A DNA stretch of 64,000 nt. It comes from Candidatus Eisenbacteria bacterium (GTDB lineage: Bacteria; Eisenbacteria; RBG-16-71-46; JAFGJU01). How positions within the stretch are numbered: position 1 is the first letter of the stretch; each line of letters starts with the position of its first letter. Location: NCBI GenBank assembly GCA_026388185.1, contig JAPLKG010000006.1, forward strand, positions 1 through 64,000, read 5' to 3'. A program made the position numbers and the translations under genes. The notes beneath the pieces are model-generated. The model had not been told where the DNA came from. It saw nothing but the letters and a program-made list of their open reading frames with translations, and made no database searches. Below, in pieces: positions 36,664 through 45,286 of the stretch.

Positions 36664-37947
36664 ATGAAGCTGAAGATGTCGATGTTGCTCGCGAGTGTCC
36701 TCGCAGTGGTGAGCATGACTTCCTCGAGCCTTGCCATACAGCCGGCGGGCAGCCATGACGAGAGGGGTGGGGAGAGCGAGACCTACATGGAGAGGGAGTC
36801 TTATCGGCAATCTCCGCTCGTGATAGACGTCTGGACCGACCGGGGAGAAGGCGGGGTCTACTACGCGGGTGAGAGAATCCGGGTCTTTTTCAGGGCGTCG
36901 AGGGACTGCTACGTCACCATCTACAACGTCGATACGCAGGGCTACGTTCACCTGCTCTATCCGGCCGGATCCTTTGACGAGCATTTCGCGGCGGCCGGGG
37001 TGACCTACAGGGTGCCTTCTCGTCGCTCACCGTACGACCTCGTGATAGACGGACCGACCGGGATCGAGTACGTTGAGGCCGTTGCCTCCGTCGAACCGTT
37101 TCGCGCCAGGCCGCCGTGGTATCTGGATCCCGAATACGGTGAATGGCAGGACAGCCCTTGGAGCCTTTATGGGTCGGATTACGAAGACCACGCAGAGGAC
37201 TACGACTACTACGTTGAGAGAGGTATCGTGCGGGGAGACCCGTTCCTTGCCATACAGAGCATAAATCGGCAAATGATCCCCGCGGACTATCCGTCGTCGT
37301 ACTACGCCACCACTTACACTTCGTTCTACGTGGACAGAAGGGTTCAGTACCCTCGATACCTTTGCTACGACTGCCACCAGGGCCATTCTGGATTCGATCC
37401 TTACAGGGCGGGATGTGTGGTCTTTGACATTCGAGTCGACAGGACCTGGGTCTATTCTCCCAGAATCGTGCTTAGAGATTACAGACCCAAGTACTACTAC
37501 GGGTTGAGAGAGACGGCCCCCGTGAGATACAAAGGTGAGCGCCACTTCTGGTCTTCCAAGGATGGGCTAATGACACTGAGGCGGCAGTTCTCCATTTCGA
37601 AGCCGAAGTTTGAGTCGGGTACGGCGGGGTCCGCGCCGCGCGCGGAGGAACGCTGGAAGGAACTGCCGGGTCCCTCGGCTCTAAAGAAGTGGAAGGCAGG
37701 CAAAGAACCCTCCGTTTCCGGCAAGACGGTAGAACTCAAGAAGCGGCTTGAATCCGAAGGCTTGTCGAGACCAAAGCAGGTCGAGGAAAAACAGAAGGAA
37801 TATCAGCAATCACGCGGAACGAAGCAAGTACAGAAGCAAGTACAGAAGCAAGGACAAAAGCAAGAGCAGGGGCAAAGACAGGAGCAAGAACAGAAGCAAA
37901 AACAGAGACAGGAACAGGAGCAGGGACAGAGCAAGAAGCGAAAGTGA
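36664..37947 (+). CDS. Exported DUF4384 protein with CYDCH motif and Lys/Gln repeat tail
   Basis: A 427-residue protein with a signal peptide (1-25). A DUF4384-like domain lies at about 50-145 (YYAGERIRVFFRASRDCYVTIYNVDTQGYVHLLYP), a module found in secreted or kinase-linked surface proteins. CYDCHQGHSGFDPYRAGC near 237 repeats the CYDCH...FDPY...C motif of the upstream lipoprotein. The last about 55 residues are a Lys/Gln/Glu repeat (QKQ-type), probably disordered or coiled. Start ATG has GGAG about 10 bases upstream. It probably shares the sigma-54 promoter at 35069. Confidence 0.7.
   Translation: MKLKMSMLLASVLAVVSMTSSSLAIQPAGSHDERGGESETYMERESYRQSPLVIDVWTDRGEGGVYYAGERIRVFFRASRDCYVTIYNVDTQGYVHLLYPAGSFDEHFAAAGVTYRVPSRRSPYDLVIDGPTGIEYVEAVASVEPFRARPPWYLDPEYGEWQDSPWSLYGSDYEDHAEDYDYYVERGIVRGDPFLAIQSINRQMIPADYPSSYYATTYTSFYVDRRVQYPRYLCYDCHQGHSGFDPYRAGCVVFDIRVDRTWVYSPRIVLRDYRPKYYYGLRETAPVRYKGERHFWSSKDGLMTLRRQFSISKPKFESGTAGSAPRAEERWKELPGPSALKKWKAGKEPSVSGKTVELKKRLESEGLSRPKQVEEKQKEYQQSRGTKQVQKQVQKQGQKQEQGQRQEQEQKQKQRQEQEQGQSKKRK
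37820..37935 (+). repeat. Degenerate ACAGAAGCAAG tandem repeat (coding)
   Basis: About ten degenerate copies of a 12-base unit (ACAGAAGCAAGx, AGGAGCAAGA and similar) encode the Lys/Gln/Glu tail of the DUF4384 protein. Confidence 0.7.
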
Positions 37948-38120
37948 AGATAGAGGGCAGCAGTCCAGAGCCGTCCCGGCAGGGACAGAGTCGTTACACG
38001 AAAGGATTGCTGCCCTTGTTTCTTATGGAATTTGCCTGGGTTCAGAGTGTAGAATATCGTGTCGATATAGAGATTGCGGCCTGAAGGGCATCGAACCTCG
38101 GCAACCAAAACGGAGATTGC

Positions 38121-41100
38121 TTGACGGAGTCCTATTCTTCTTCCAACCGGTTAACCTGCGCCTGCCTCCTCGGACTTGTGCTGCTGGCTCACTTTCTGTT
38201 TGTGCCCGAGAGCGCCGCTTCGTCGAGTCGGGCCTCCGGGCCTCAGATTGCCGTTCCAACACCCGCATTTGTGCCCGGCTATCCCTTCAAGAAGGGGCCG
38301 GTCAACGTTCCCGAAAGACACAGATTCGAGCCTAGATCGCTTCTGCGGGAACACGGTCTGGAGGGCGCTAATCTTTTCAGTGTGAACGCGATTCCCGCCT
38401 CTCCGGACACGATCACGAAGAAGGTCCTCGCAATACTGGTCGATTTTTCGGATCAACCGTTCATTCACGAGAGACTCTTCGTGGAGAGGCACCTTTTCTT
38501 CTTCAAGCAATACTACTCAATCGTTTCCGGCGGCAGGCTACAACTCGAGCCCGTTGCCTCGGACAGCGTTTTCACGATGCCGTCACCCATGACCGAGTAC
38601 GGCGCGGATGACGACCTGGGCCTGAGGCTTGTTCAGCTCGCACAAGACGCAGTGGAAGCCGCGGACAGTCTGATAGACTTCACCCTCTACGACGAGGTAA
38701 TGATCATCCACGCCGGCCTGGCACAAGAGGCTGACATTCTGGGCGACAGCCCCGAGCTCATATGGTCCGCCAGTCTGGGGCCGGCCGAATTCGAGTACTA
38801 CCTCCCTGACTCTCTGGGTCGCGTCGGCATCGCCACTAACGATACGCTGCCCGACGGTCGGCACAAGTACATACAAAACATAGCCGTGCTCCCGGAGGAC
38901 GAATCTCAGGACGGCTACATGTTCAGCCCACTCGGGGTCTATGTTCACGAGTTCGGTCACTGCCTGGGCTTGCCGGACCTTTATGACACGGGGCCGTCCG
39001 GCAGTTCCGCTTCACAGGGAATAGGAAACTGGGGTGTGATGGGCACGGGCCTGTGGAATGCGAACGGCTATTCTCCTGCCGAACCTTGCGCGTGGAGCAA
39101 AGCCATACTCGGTTGGCGGCCCGTGCGTATCGTGTCTCGCTGCGACACGTGCGAGCTGTCCTATTCTGAAGGTGCCAATCAGTCGGGCGAGCTTGTCCTT
39201 GTTCCCATCGGCGGGAGGGAATACTTCCTCATAGAAAACAGGCTTCAAGATCCCAACGGCAACGGCACGTTCGACTTTGACGACACGGACCACGACATGG
39301 TCTTTGACACGTATGAAGATTCCTATTCGGGCGCCGAGTTTGACTATTTCCTGCCGGGCCTGGGCACTGGTTCCGGTCTTCTGATATGGCACGTCGACGA
39401 GCAGCAAATCGAGGCAGGGATGCCTTACAACACGGTCAATGCCGACAGGTTCCACAAGGGAGTCAGCCTGGAGGAGGCGGACGGAGTGGAGGACTTGAGC
39501 CAGCCACTCTACTCTGCTGAGAGTTACGGCAGCGCGTTCGACAGCTTCAGGGAAGGGAACAACACGAGCTTCACACCTTCCAGTCTTCCCAACAGCGACG
39601 GGAATTACGGCGGGAAGAGCTGGGTTTTCATCGAGGATATCGGTGCCGCCGGTCAGTCGATGAGCTTCAGTGTGGAGATCGGCAAGAGACAGAGCAACTG
39701 GCCCGTCTCCACACTCGCCGCATTCGGAGCCAATCATCCGAACGCGGCCGATCTTGACGGCGACGGCAGTCCCGAACTCGTGGCTTGCGATGAGGACGGC
39801 AATCTTTACGTGCTTAGAGGAGACGGCACGACATATCTCGGTTCGGGGTCCGGTCCCTTGAAGACACTGGGAGAGAGAGTCCTTTCGTCTCCCGTCTTGG
39901 GCGACATAGACGGTGATGGACTCAATGAAATCGTTGTCGTCGCGGCGAGCGGAACCGTCTTTGCGTGGAACGGCGAGGACGGGAGTGAAGTCAGGGATGG
40001 TGACGATAACCCGGCGACGGACGGAGTGCTGGCACAGGTTACGCCGGTCGGCCGGACGGACGCAATCCTGAGCCGATGGAATGATGAGGGCCGGGACGCG
40101 CTCATTTTCGGTGGTTGCTTCGCGGACACGGCATTCGAACCTCCCCTTGCGGATTCCCTGTATCCGCTCCACGTCGTACTTGCGAAACCCGACTCCGTCG
40201 AGACCTTCACCTGGCTTTTCCCTGGCCCCACCTTCAGAGCACCCGTTGCCTGCGACCTTGACGGAGACGGAACGGAAGAGATTCTTGTCACGACGGGGTC
40301 CGGCGACGGCCGAGGGAGGTTAAATCTGATCGACGACCCCGGCGTCGTCTCGAGTGACCCACAGTTATGTGACTGCGAGCTCGGCGGAGACTCGGTCGAG
40401 TTCGTAGAGATAGTCGCGGGCGACCTCGACCTCGACACAACAATGGACATCGCGGGTGCCGACACGAGAGGTAGACTCCATCTGATGCACGTCTCGGTTC
40501 CGTCCGGGGAGTGGACCGAGCTCGCAGGTTGGCCCGTGGATCTCGTCGCCCGTGATTCGCTGGATCTCGTCGGCGAAGACACCAGCAGGGCCGCCTCAAT
40601 ATCGATAGGGGAAATCGACAACGACGGTCGCCTCGAAGTGCTTGCCACCTTCGGCAGCAGAGCATACGCGGTCAACTACAACGGGACCGTGCTTACCGGC
40701 TGGCCCCCGCTTCTTCCGGTCAGGGAAATCGGCGAAGGGAAACCGCATGGGCCGTTGTGCGCGGACGTTACTCAGGATCACAGGGCCGACTACGTGGGCG
40801 CGCTCTCCGACGGGAGACTCGCTTGCGTGCAGGCCGACGCCACGATTCCGGCTGGCTGGCCCCTCATGGCAGGTTCCTCGTTCGGCGCCTCACCTCTCCT
40901 GGCGGACGTGGATGGGGACGGGCTCGTGGAGCTCGTCTGCGTGCGGGACCTGGGTGTCGAGACGTTCGCCTCGGGACAGGAGGGCGGAGCGCTTTCATAC
41001 CAGGTCGCATCGGCTGCTTCTATTCGAGCGGACGCGACCGGTTCGGATCAGGTGAACGGGACTCTCTCAGGTCAGATCGATGTGTGGGAGCTCGGGGTGC

Positions 41101-41483
41101 CGTTTGAACAGGCGCTCGCATTCTGGCCCTCTTACAGGAGGGACGGGGCTCACAGCGGTGTAGTTCCGAATTCTCTTTCACTGCCCCCCGCAGCGGCACG
41201 GACCGTAAGCAAACTGTTCGCCGCGCCCAATCCCGCGAGGGGAGCGTCGGTCACACTCCACTACACGCTCTCCGAAGCAGTTGACAGATTGAGAGTTGGA
41301 ATCTATGATTTGGCAGGACGGTGCGTGTATTCAGCCTCTCCCGGCGCCTTTGCCGCAAGCGACAACTGGCATACCGTGCAGATCGGCGGTTTCCCGCCCG
41401 GTGTGTACTTATGTTGCGTGGAAGCAACCAAGCGGAACGGAGCGAACGAGAGGGTTTTTGCGAAACTGGCTGTCTTGAGGTGA
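38121..41483 (+). CDS. Secreted M6-family metalloprotease with FG-GAP repeats and FlgD-type C-terminus
   Basis: A 1,120-residue exported protein. Signal peptide at about 10-35. M6 (immune-inhibitor-A-like) catalytic domain at about 90-510 with VYVHEFGHCLGLPDLYD (HExxH near residue 275), WGVMGTGLWN and LLIWHVDEQ. Six or more FG-GAP/VCBS-type repeats at about 530-960 (DLDGDGSPELVACDEDG, DIDGDGLNEIVVV, DLDGDGTEEILVT, DVDGDGLVELVCV) suggest a calcium-binding propeller. The C-terminal 95 residues (APNPARG..., VGIYDLAGRCVYS, PPGVYLCCVEA, FAKLAVLR) form a FlgD-like sorting domain. Start is TTG 38121 with CGGAG 6 bases upstream. It lies 173 bases after the DUF4384 gene. Confidence 0.88.
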   Translation: MTESYSSSNRLTCACLLGLVLLAHFLFVPESAASSSRASGPQIAVPTPAFVPGYPFKKGPVNVPERHRFEPRSLLREHGLEGANLFSVNAIPASPDTITKKVLAILVDFSDQPFIHERLFVERHLFFFKQYYSIVSGGRLQLEPVASDSVFTMPSPMTEYGADDDLGLRLVQLAQDAVEAADSLIDFTLYDEVMIIHAGLAQEADILGDSPELIWSASLGPAEFEYYLPDSLGRVGIATNDTLPDGRHKYIQNIAVLPEDESQDGYMFSPLGVYVHEFGHCLGLPDLYDTGPSGSSASQGIGNWGVMGTGLWNANGYSPAEPCAWSKAILGWRPVRIVSRCDTCELSYSEGANQSGELVLVPIGGREYFLIENRLQDPNGNGTFDFDDTDHDMVFDTYEDSYSGAEFDYFLPGLGTGSGLLIWHVDEQQIEAGMPYNTVNADRFHKGVSLEEADGVEDLSQPLYSAESYGSAFDSFREGNNTSFTPSSLPNSDGNYGGKSWVFIEDIGAAGQSMSFSVEIGKRQSNWPVSTLAAFGANHPNAADLDGDGSPELVACDEDGNLYVLRGDGTTYLGSGSGPLKTLGERVLSSPVLGDIDGDGLNEIVVVAASGTVFAWNGEDGSEVRDGDDNPATDGVLAQVTPVGRTDAILSRWNDEGRDALIFGGCFADTAFEPPLADSLYPLHVVLAKPDSVETFTWLFPGPTFRAPVACDLDGDGTEEILVTTGSGDGRGRLNLIDDPGVVSSDPQLCDCELGGDSVEFVEIVAGDLDLDTTMDIAGADTRGRLHLMHVSVPSGEWTELAGWPVDLVARDSLDLVGEDTSRAASISIGEIDNDGRLEVLATFGSRAYAVNYNGTVLTGWPPLLPVREIGEGKPHGPLCADVTQDHRADYVGALSDGRLACVQADATIPAGWPLMAGSSFGASPLLADVDGDGLVELVCVRDLGVETFASGQEGGALSYQVASAASIRADATGSDQVNGTLSGQIDVWELGVPFEQALAFWPSYRRDGAHSGVVPNSLSLPPAAARTVSKLFAAPNPARGASVTLHYTLSEAVDRLRVGIYDLAGRCVYSASPGAFAASDNWHTVQIGGFPPGVYLCCVEATKRNGANERVFAKLAVLR

Positions 41484-41558
41484 CACGGAATGTGAGCGCC
41501 TCTGAAGGACCACGGTCGCGGGTGGTCACGTTGACGTAGATTACGGGAGGTTAAGCCA

Positions 41559-42494
41559 ATGCTAACGACAAGAAGTTGCTCGAGGCTGTTGATTACTGCC
41601 ATCATGCTTCTCGCGATCGGGAGCACAACGTGGCTCGTTTCAACCGCGGACTGCGACGAGGTCACGGGGCTTAGCTTCCTGAAGATCGGCGTCGGGGCAC
41701 GAGCCGCCGCCATGGGTTCCGCGCAGGTTGCCGTTGCGGCTGACGCCACGTCGCTCTACTGGAATCCTGCCGGTCTCGCATTTGTCGACGGTTGGAACTT
41801 GCACGTAAGCCACAACGAATGGCTCCAGGACATGAGGTACGAGTATCTGGCCGCCGCAAAGAGGTGGGGACGCCACGGGCTCGGGCTCAGTTTTTCCGGC
41901 CTCTACATGGATGAACTCGACCGATACGACGAGACCGGCCGCTACCTCGGAGGTTTTGGTTTCTACGACATCGCCGTGACCGGGGGATGGGGAATGACCG
42001 TGAAACCTGGAGTCTACGTCGGCTCTTCGGTCAGAATGCTGGTTGAGCAGATCGACGACGTGACCGCGAGGGGTTTCGCAATGGACTTCGGGGCAAGATA
42101 CGAGACACCCGTCCCGAACCTTTCGCTCGGTGCAGGGATATTCAACGTCGGCCCGAAGATGAAATTCGACGTCGAGGAGTTCGACATTCCTCGGACCATC
42201 AGCTGCGGTGCGGCATACACTCTTCCGCTGGCACAGTGGAGCGGCAGCCTGCTCATGGCAGCCGATCTCGTTTCGTACAGAGGGGAAGACGTCAAGACGC
42301 ACGTGGGCGCAGAATATAATTTCAGAAATCTTGCCTCGGTGGCGGTTGGGTACAAGTTCGGTTACGACGTTGAAGGATTCTCTGCTGGGGTAGGCGTGTC
42401 GAGGGGTTCACTCTCTCTGGGCTACGCTTACTCGGCCGTGGGATCCGAGCTCGGCGACGCGCACAGAGTCTCGCTGAGCTACACTCTGCGTTGA
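41559..42494 (+). CDS. PorV/PorQ-family outer-membrane protein
   Basis: A 311-residue beta-barrel with a signal peptide (about 1-33). GLSFLKIGVGARAAAMGSAQVAVAADATSLYWNPAGLA is the defining N-terminal pattern of PorV/PorQ-like proteins, the FadL-like carriers linked to type IX secretion in Bacteroidota. Alternating strands run to the end. ATG follows GGGAGG. Placed directly after a protein with a FlgD-type C-terminal domain, it may help export or retain such proteins, but no other secretion component is in the window. Confidence 0.88.
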   Translation: MLTTRSCSRLLITAIMLLAIGSTTWLVSTADCDEVTGLSFLKIGVGARAAAMGSAQVAVAADATSLYWNPAGLAFVDGWNLHVSHNEWLQDMRYEYLAAAKRWGRHGLGLSFSGLYMDELDRYDETGRYLGGFGFYDIAVTGGWGMTVKPGVYVGSSVRMLVEQIDDVTARGFAMDFGARYETPVPNLSLGAGIFNVGPKMKFDVEEFDIPRTISCGAAYTLPLAQWSGSLLMAADLVSYRGEDVKTHVGAEYNFRNLASVAVGYKFGYDVEGFSAGVGVSRGSLSLGYAYSAVGSELGDAHRVSLSYTLR

Positions 42495-42585
42495 CGCTCG
42501 GCGCACCCGCGGACGGTTCCGCCGGCGAATCCACGCGCAGACGGGGCAGATGACGCAGAAGACGGGTAAGCGATCCGAGCTTCCG

Positions 42586-43320
42586 CTACCATCGCAGCGG
42601 CCACGCCATTCTTCTGACCTGTCCTCCCTCCATCACAAGGTAGGAAAGGCTCTCTATCCAATCGCCCACGATGAAGAACTTTCTTCCTCCGTGTTCTCTT
42701 TCGTACGGCAGGTGCACGTGACCCATCACCACCAGGTCGAGTCCCCTCTCAAATTTCTTCAGTGCGACCTCGCGAAAGAGTTTTTCGGCGATGAGCTTCA
42801 TCTCGGCCACGGAGGTCTTCCTCCCGAGACGCGAACACGCCAGGGCGAAGGGGACGGCGACGTCCGGATGGATCAGTCTGTACAGAGCCACGTTGATCTT
42901 GGATCTGAGAATCTTCTTGAGAATCTTGTATCCTACGTCGCCGGTCGCCAGCCCGTCGCCGTGAGACAGAAACACGCGTTTGCCCTGGATTTCGCACTCG
43001 ATAGAATCGGCGCAGACAGTCGCGCCGAGTTCTCTCTCCAGAAAGTTCCCCATCCAGAAGTCGTGGTTTCCTGCGAGGAAGACGATCGGACACCCGGCGC
43101 CTTTGAGCTCGTAGAGCTTTGCAAGGACTTCGATGTGAATCTTGGGCACACCGTGTTTGAACTCGAACCAGAAGTCGAAGAGATCACCCAGGACATACAG
43201 CGACGCCCCGTCGCGCGCCACTTCGTCAAGCAGGCAGAGCAGAGCAGGGACCGTGCGCTTCTCGAGTTCTTCGTTCGCCCCGAGATGTGCGTCGGCAACG
43301 AAGTATACTTTGTTCGTCAT
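42586..43320 (-). CDS. lpxH: UDP-2,3-diacylglucosamine diphosphatase (LpxH-like)
   Basis: A 244-residue metallophosphatase. FVADAHLG, LGDLFDFWFE, FLAGNHDFWMG, FLSHGDGL and VVMGHVHLPYE are the metal-ligand motifs. DFWFE and GNHDFW favour the LpxH-type lipid A enzyme, which turns UDP-diacylglucosamine into lipid X. ATG 43320 fits the family start; ATG 43344 is also possible. The -10 TATACT at 43361-43356 would make the longer form nearly leaderless. Confidence 0.82.
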   Translation of the reverse strand: MTNKVYFVADAHLGANEELEKRTVPALLCLLDEVARDGASLYVLGDLFDFWFEFKHGVPKIHIEVLAKLYELKGAGCPIVFLAGNHDFWMGNFLERELGATVCADSIECEIQGKRVFLSHGDGLATGDVGYKILKKILRSKINVALYRLIHPDVAVPFALACSRLGRKTSVAEMKLIAEKLFREVALKKFERGLDLVVMGHVHLPYEREHGGRKFFIVGDWIESLSYLVMEGGQVRRMAWPLRW

Positions 43321-43355
43321 TGCTGCAGCACTTGCGGTCGTCATCGGCGGTAGTA

Positions 43356-43384
43356 TAGCAGAGTGTGGAGACGTTGACAAACAG
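43356..43384 (-). promoter_or_regulatory. lpxH promoter
   Basis: On the minus strand TTGTCA, 17 bases, TATACT, ending about 35 bases before ATG 43320. Positions are accurate to a few bases. Confidence 0.5.
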
Positions 43385-43435
43385 AGGAGTTCTTCCGTCG
43401 GGCGCGGGTTCGACGCTTGTGGCGCCGTTTCAGTG

Positions 43436-43464
43436 CTTGACACGTACCCGCAGAGCATCTAAGC
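43436..43464 (+). promoter_or_regulatory. Promoter of the small coiled-coil/M23 pair
   Basis: TTGACA (43436-43441), 17 bases, TAAGCT (43459-43464), divergent from lpxH. Confidence 0.5.
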
Positions 43465-43507
43465 TCCAAAATGGTTGATCCCGTCTCTTGGGGAAGGAGG
43501 GTCACAA

Positions 43508-43834
43508 ATGTCTTCACTCTGGGAGAGAATCAGAAAAGGCGTCACAGAATTCTATACGTCGACCGCAGAAAAGACCGACGAACTGGCGAAGGTGAGTGTA
43601 AGGCAGCTCGACATAGTCGGTGTGAGAAGAAACATCGGCCACGAGATGGCAGATCTGGGTGGCCGGGTCTATCACATGATTGTTGAGGAAAACAACAACG
43701 ACATCGCCCAGGATCCCGAGGTCAAGCAGCACATCGATTCCGTAAAAAGACTCGATGTGTTCCTGAAAGAAAAAGAGCAGGAAATAGAAAGCATCAAGAA
43801 GGCCGCCCGCGAGAAGAGGAGAGGTTCCTGTTGA
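43508..43834 (+). CDS. Small coiled-coil protein of unknown function
   Basis: A 108-residue soluble protein. Helical throughout, with a predicted coiled coil in the C-terminal half (VKQHIDSVKRLDVFLKEKEQEIESIKKAAREKRR). No named family recognised. AAGGAGGG lies 7 bases before ATG 43508. It overlaps the following peptidase gene by 4 bases, so the two are co-translated, and it may be a cytosolic partner of that membrane-anchored enzyme. Confidence 0.75.
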   Translation: MSSLWERIRKGVTEFYTSTAEKTDELAKVSVRQLDIVGVRRNIGHEMADLGGRVYHMIVEENNNDIAQDPEVKQHIDSVKRLDVFLKEKEQEIESIKKAAREKRRGSC

Positions 43835-44760
43835 AGAGACGGGACATTACGGTACTCGTCGTGCCTCACGGAAACTCCAAGATCAGGAGCTACAGGATTC
43901 CCGTTGTCTGGGTCAAGCCCCTCCTGATACTCGTTCCCGCGGCGCTCATATTTTGCTTTTTCCTGGTGGGAAGCTCGCTCAATTTGATGTCCGTCGGGCA
44001 TTCGTTGCGCGGTTCACGAAACGAAAGCCTCACTCTCCGCGGCAAACTCGAGGCGATTTCGAGCGCCGTTGAAGAGCTGCGCGGCACGTTGTCGAGGAAC
44101 CTCGAGTTCGAAAAGAGAGCGCGCGTGCTCGCGGATCTCGGACCCATCGACGAAGACGTGCGTCTGATGGGCGTGGGCGGCCCCGAGCCGGCCGTTCTCG
44201 AGCCGTCTTCCGCGTCTGACCGCGTTCTTGCAGAGGACGTTAAGACGACAGAAATGGAGCTCGACGAGCTCATCAGGCAGACCCGGCTCCAGACCGAAAG
44301 CCTCACCGAGGTGGTCACGAAGTTTGAAGAACGCCGGGACCTCTGGAATCACACTCCCTCCATCTGTCCCGTGCCCGGCGGTTTCATGTCCAGCGGGTTC
44401 GGTGCGAGGATCGACCCGTTTACGGGCTCGAGATCCTTTCACGAGGGGGTGGACATTTGTGCGCCGAGAGGCACGCAGGTTCTTGCGACCGCGGACGGAA
44501 CAGTCAGATTCGCGAGCAGGCACGCCGGCTACGGGCTGATGCTCGGTATTGATCACGGTAATGGAATCACTACGTGGTACGCGCACGTCGACGGCATCAA
44601 CGTGGCGAACGGTCAGTCGGTGAGAAGAAATCAGATCGTCGCCACGGTCGGAACTTCAGGACGCGTAACGGCCCCACACGTTCATTACGAAGTGCACACC
44701 AATCTGAAGCCGGTGGACCCATTGCGGTACATATTGCCGGCAAACGCGGTGGTGGACTAG
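43831..44760 (+). CDS. M23 family metallopeptidase, membrane-anchored
   Basis: A 309-residue protein. One membrane helix near 28-50 (VKPLLILVPAALIFCFFLVG), a coiled-coil region at about 60-175, and an M23 (LytM/NlpD-type) domain at about 180-305. Ligands are seen in FHEGVDI (H-x3-D) and in HVHYEV (HxH), with the SSGFGARIDPFTG start typical of the family. It cuts peptidoglycan cross-links or acts as a regulator of amidases. The start is TTG 43831, overlapping the previous stop. Confidence 0.88.
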   Translation: MKRRDITVLVVPHGNSKIRSYRIPVVWVKPLLILVPAALIFCFFLVGSSLNLMSVGHSLRGSRNESLTLRGKLEAISSAVEELRGTLSRNLEFEKRARVLADLGPIDEDVRLMGVGGPEPAVLEPSSASDRVLAEDVKTTEMELDELIRQTRLQTESLTEVVTKFEERRDLWNHTPSICPVPGGFMSSGFGARIDPFTGSRSFHEGVDICAPRGTQVLATADGTVRFASRHAGYGLMLGIDHGNGITTWYAHVDGINVANGQSVRRNQIVATVGTSGRVTAPHVHYEVHTNLKPVDPLRYILPANAVVD

Positions 44761-44850
44761 GGGCGTGACACACCCGGTCGCCGCTCGCCTGCTTTCCGCG
44801 GAATCGTCCGCCGCTCATCTTGCCGTAACGCGCGGGAGGGCTCGCCCCCT

Positions 44851-45276
44851 GTGATAATCGTGAGTGCGTGTCTCGCCGGTGTTGCCTGTAGATACGATGG
44901 GAAGAGCTGCCCGGACGAGGGCGTGATTTCTCTCGTGAAGGCGGGCCGGGCGCTGCCGGTCTGCCCGGAGCAGCTTGGCGGCCTGTGTACTCCGAGGGAA
45001 CCCGCCGAAATACAACACGGGGATGGAGCGGACGTTCTCGCGGGGAGGACGATCGTGCTTGACAGAGCCGGTCGAGATGTCACCGGTCATTTCATGAAGG
45101 GCGCGACCGAGGTGTTGCGGCTTGCGAAACTGGTTGCGGCCACCGAAGCAATCGTGAGGGCCGAGAGCCCGTCTTGCGGCAGCGGGAAGATAAGCTCGCG
45201 AGGAGAGCTGGTGCCCGGAGACGGGGTGACGGTTTCCCTCTTGAAACAACATGGCATCAACGTAAGTGCGAGATGA
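44851..45276 (+). CDS. DUF523 family protein
   Basis: A 141-residue soluble protein. IIVSACLAGVACRYDG, VCPEQLGGLCTPREPAEI, DVTGHFMKGA and AESPSCGSGKI are the conserved Cys-containing blocks of DUF523, whose function is unknown (iron-sulfur or metal binding is suspected). The start is GTG. It overlaps the frame of the amidase gene region by a few bases and probably shares its transcript. Confidence 0.88.
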   Translation: MIIVSACLAGVACRYDGKSCPDEGVISLVKAGRALPVCPEQLGGLCTPREPAEIQHGDGADVLAGRTIVLDRAGRDVTGHFMKGATEVLRLAKLVAATEAIVRAESPSCGSGKISSRGELVPGDGVTVSLLKQHGINVSAR

Positions 45277-45286
45277 GGGTGAAGTA

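Noticed and set aside
37820-37935. CRISPR-like or non-coding tandem repeat
   Set aside because: The repeat lies in frame inside the DUF4384 gene with a 12-base period and no spacers.
39012-40172. Minus-strand frames within the M6 protease gene and within the S41 protease gene (58889-60163)
   Set aside because: Shadows of motif-bearing plus-strand genes.
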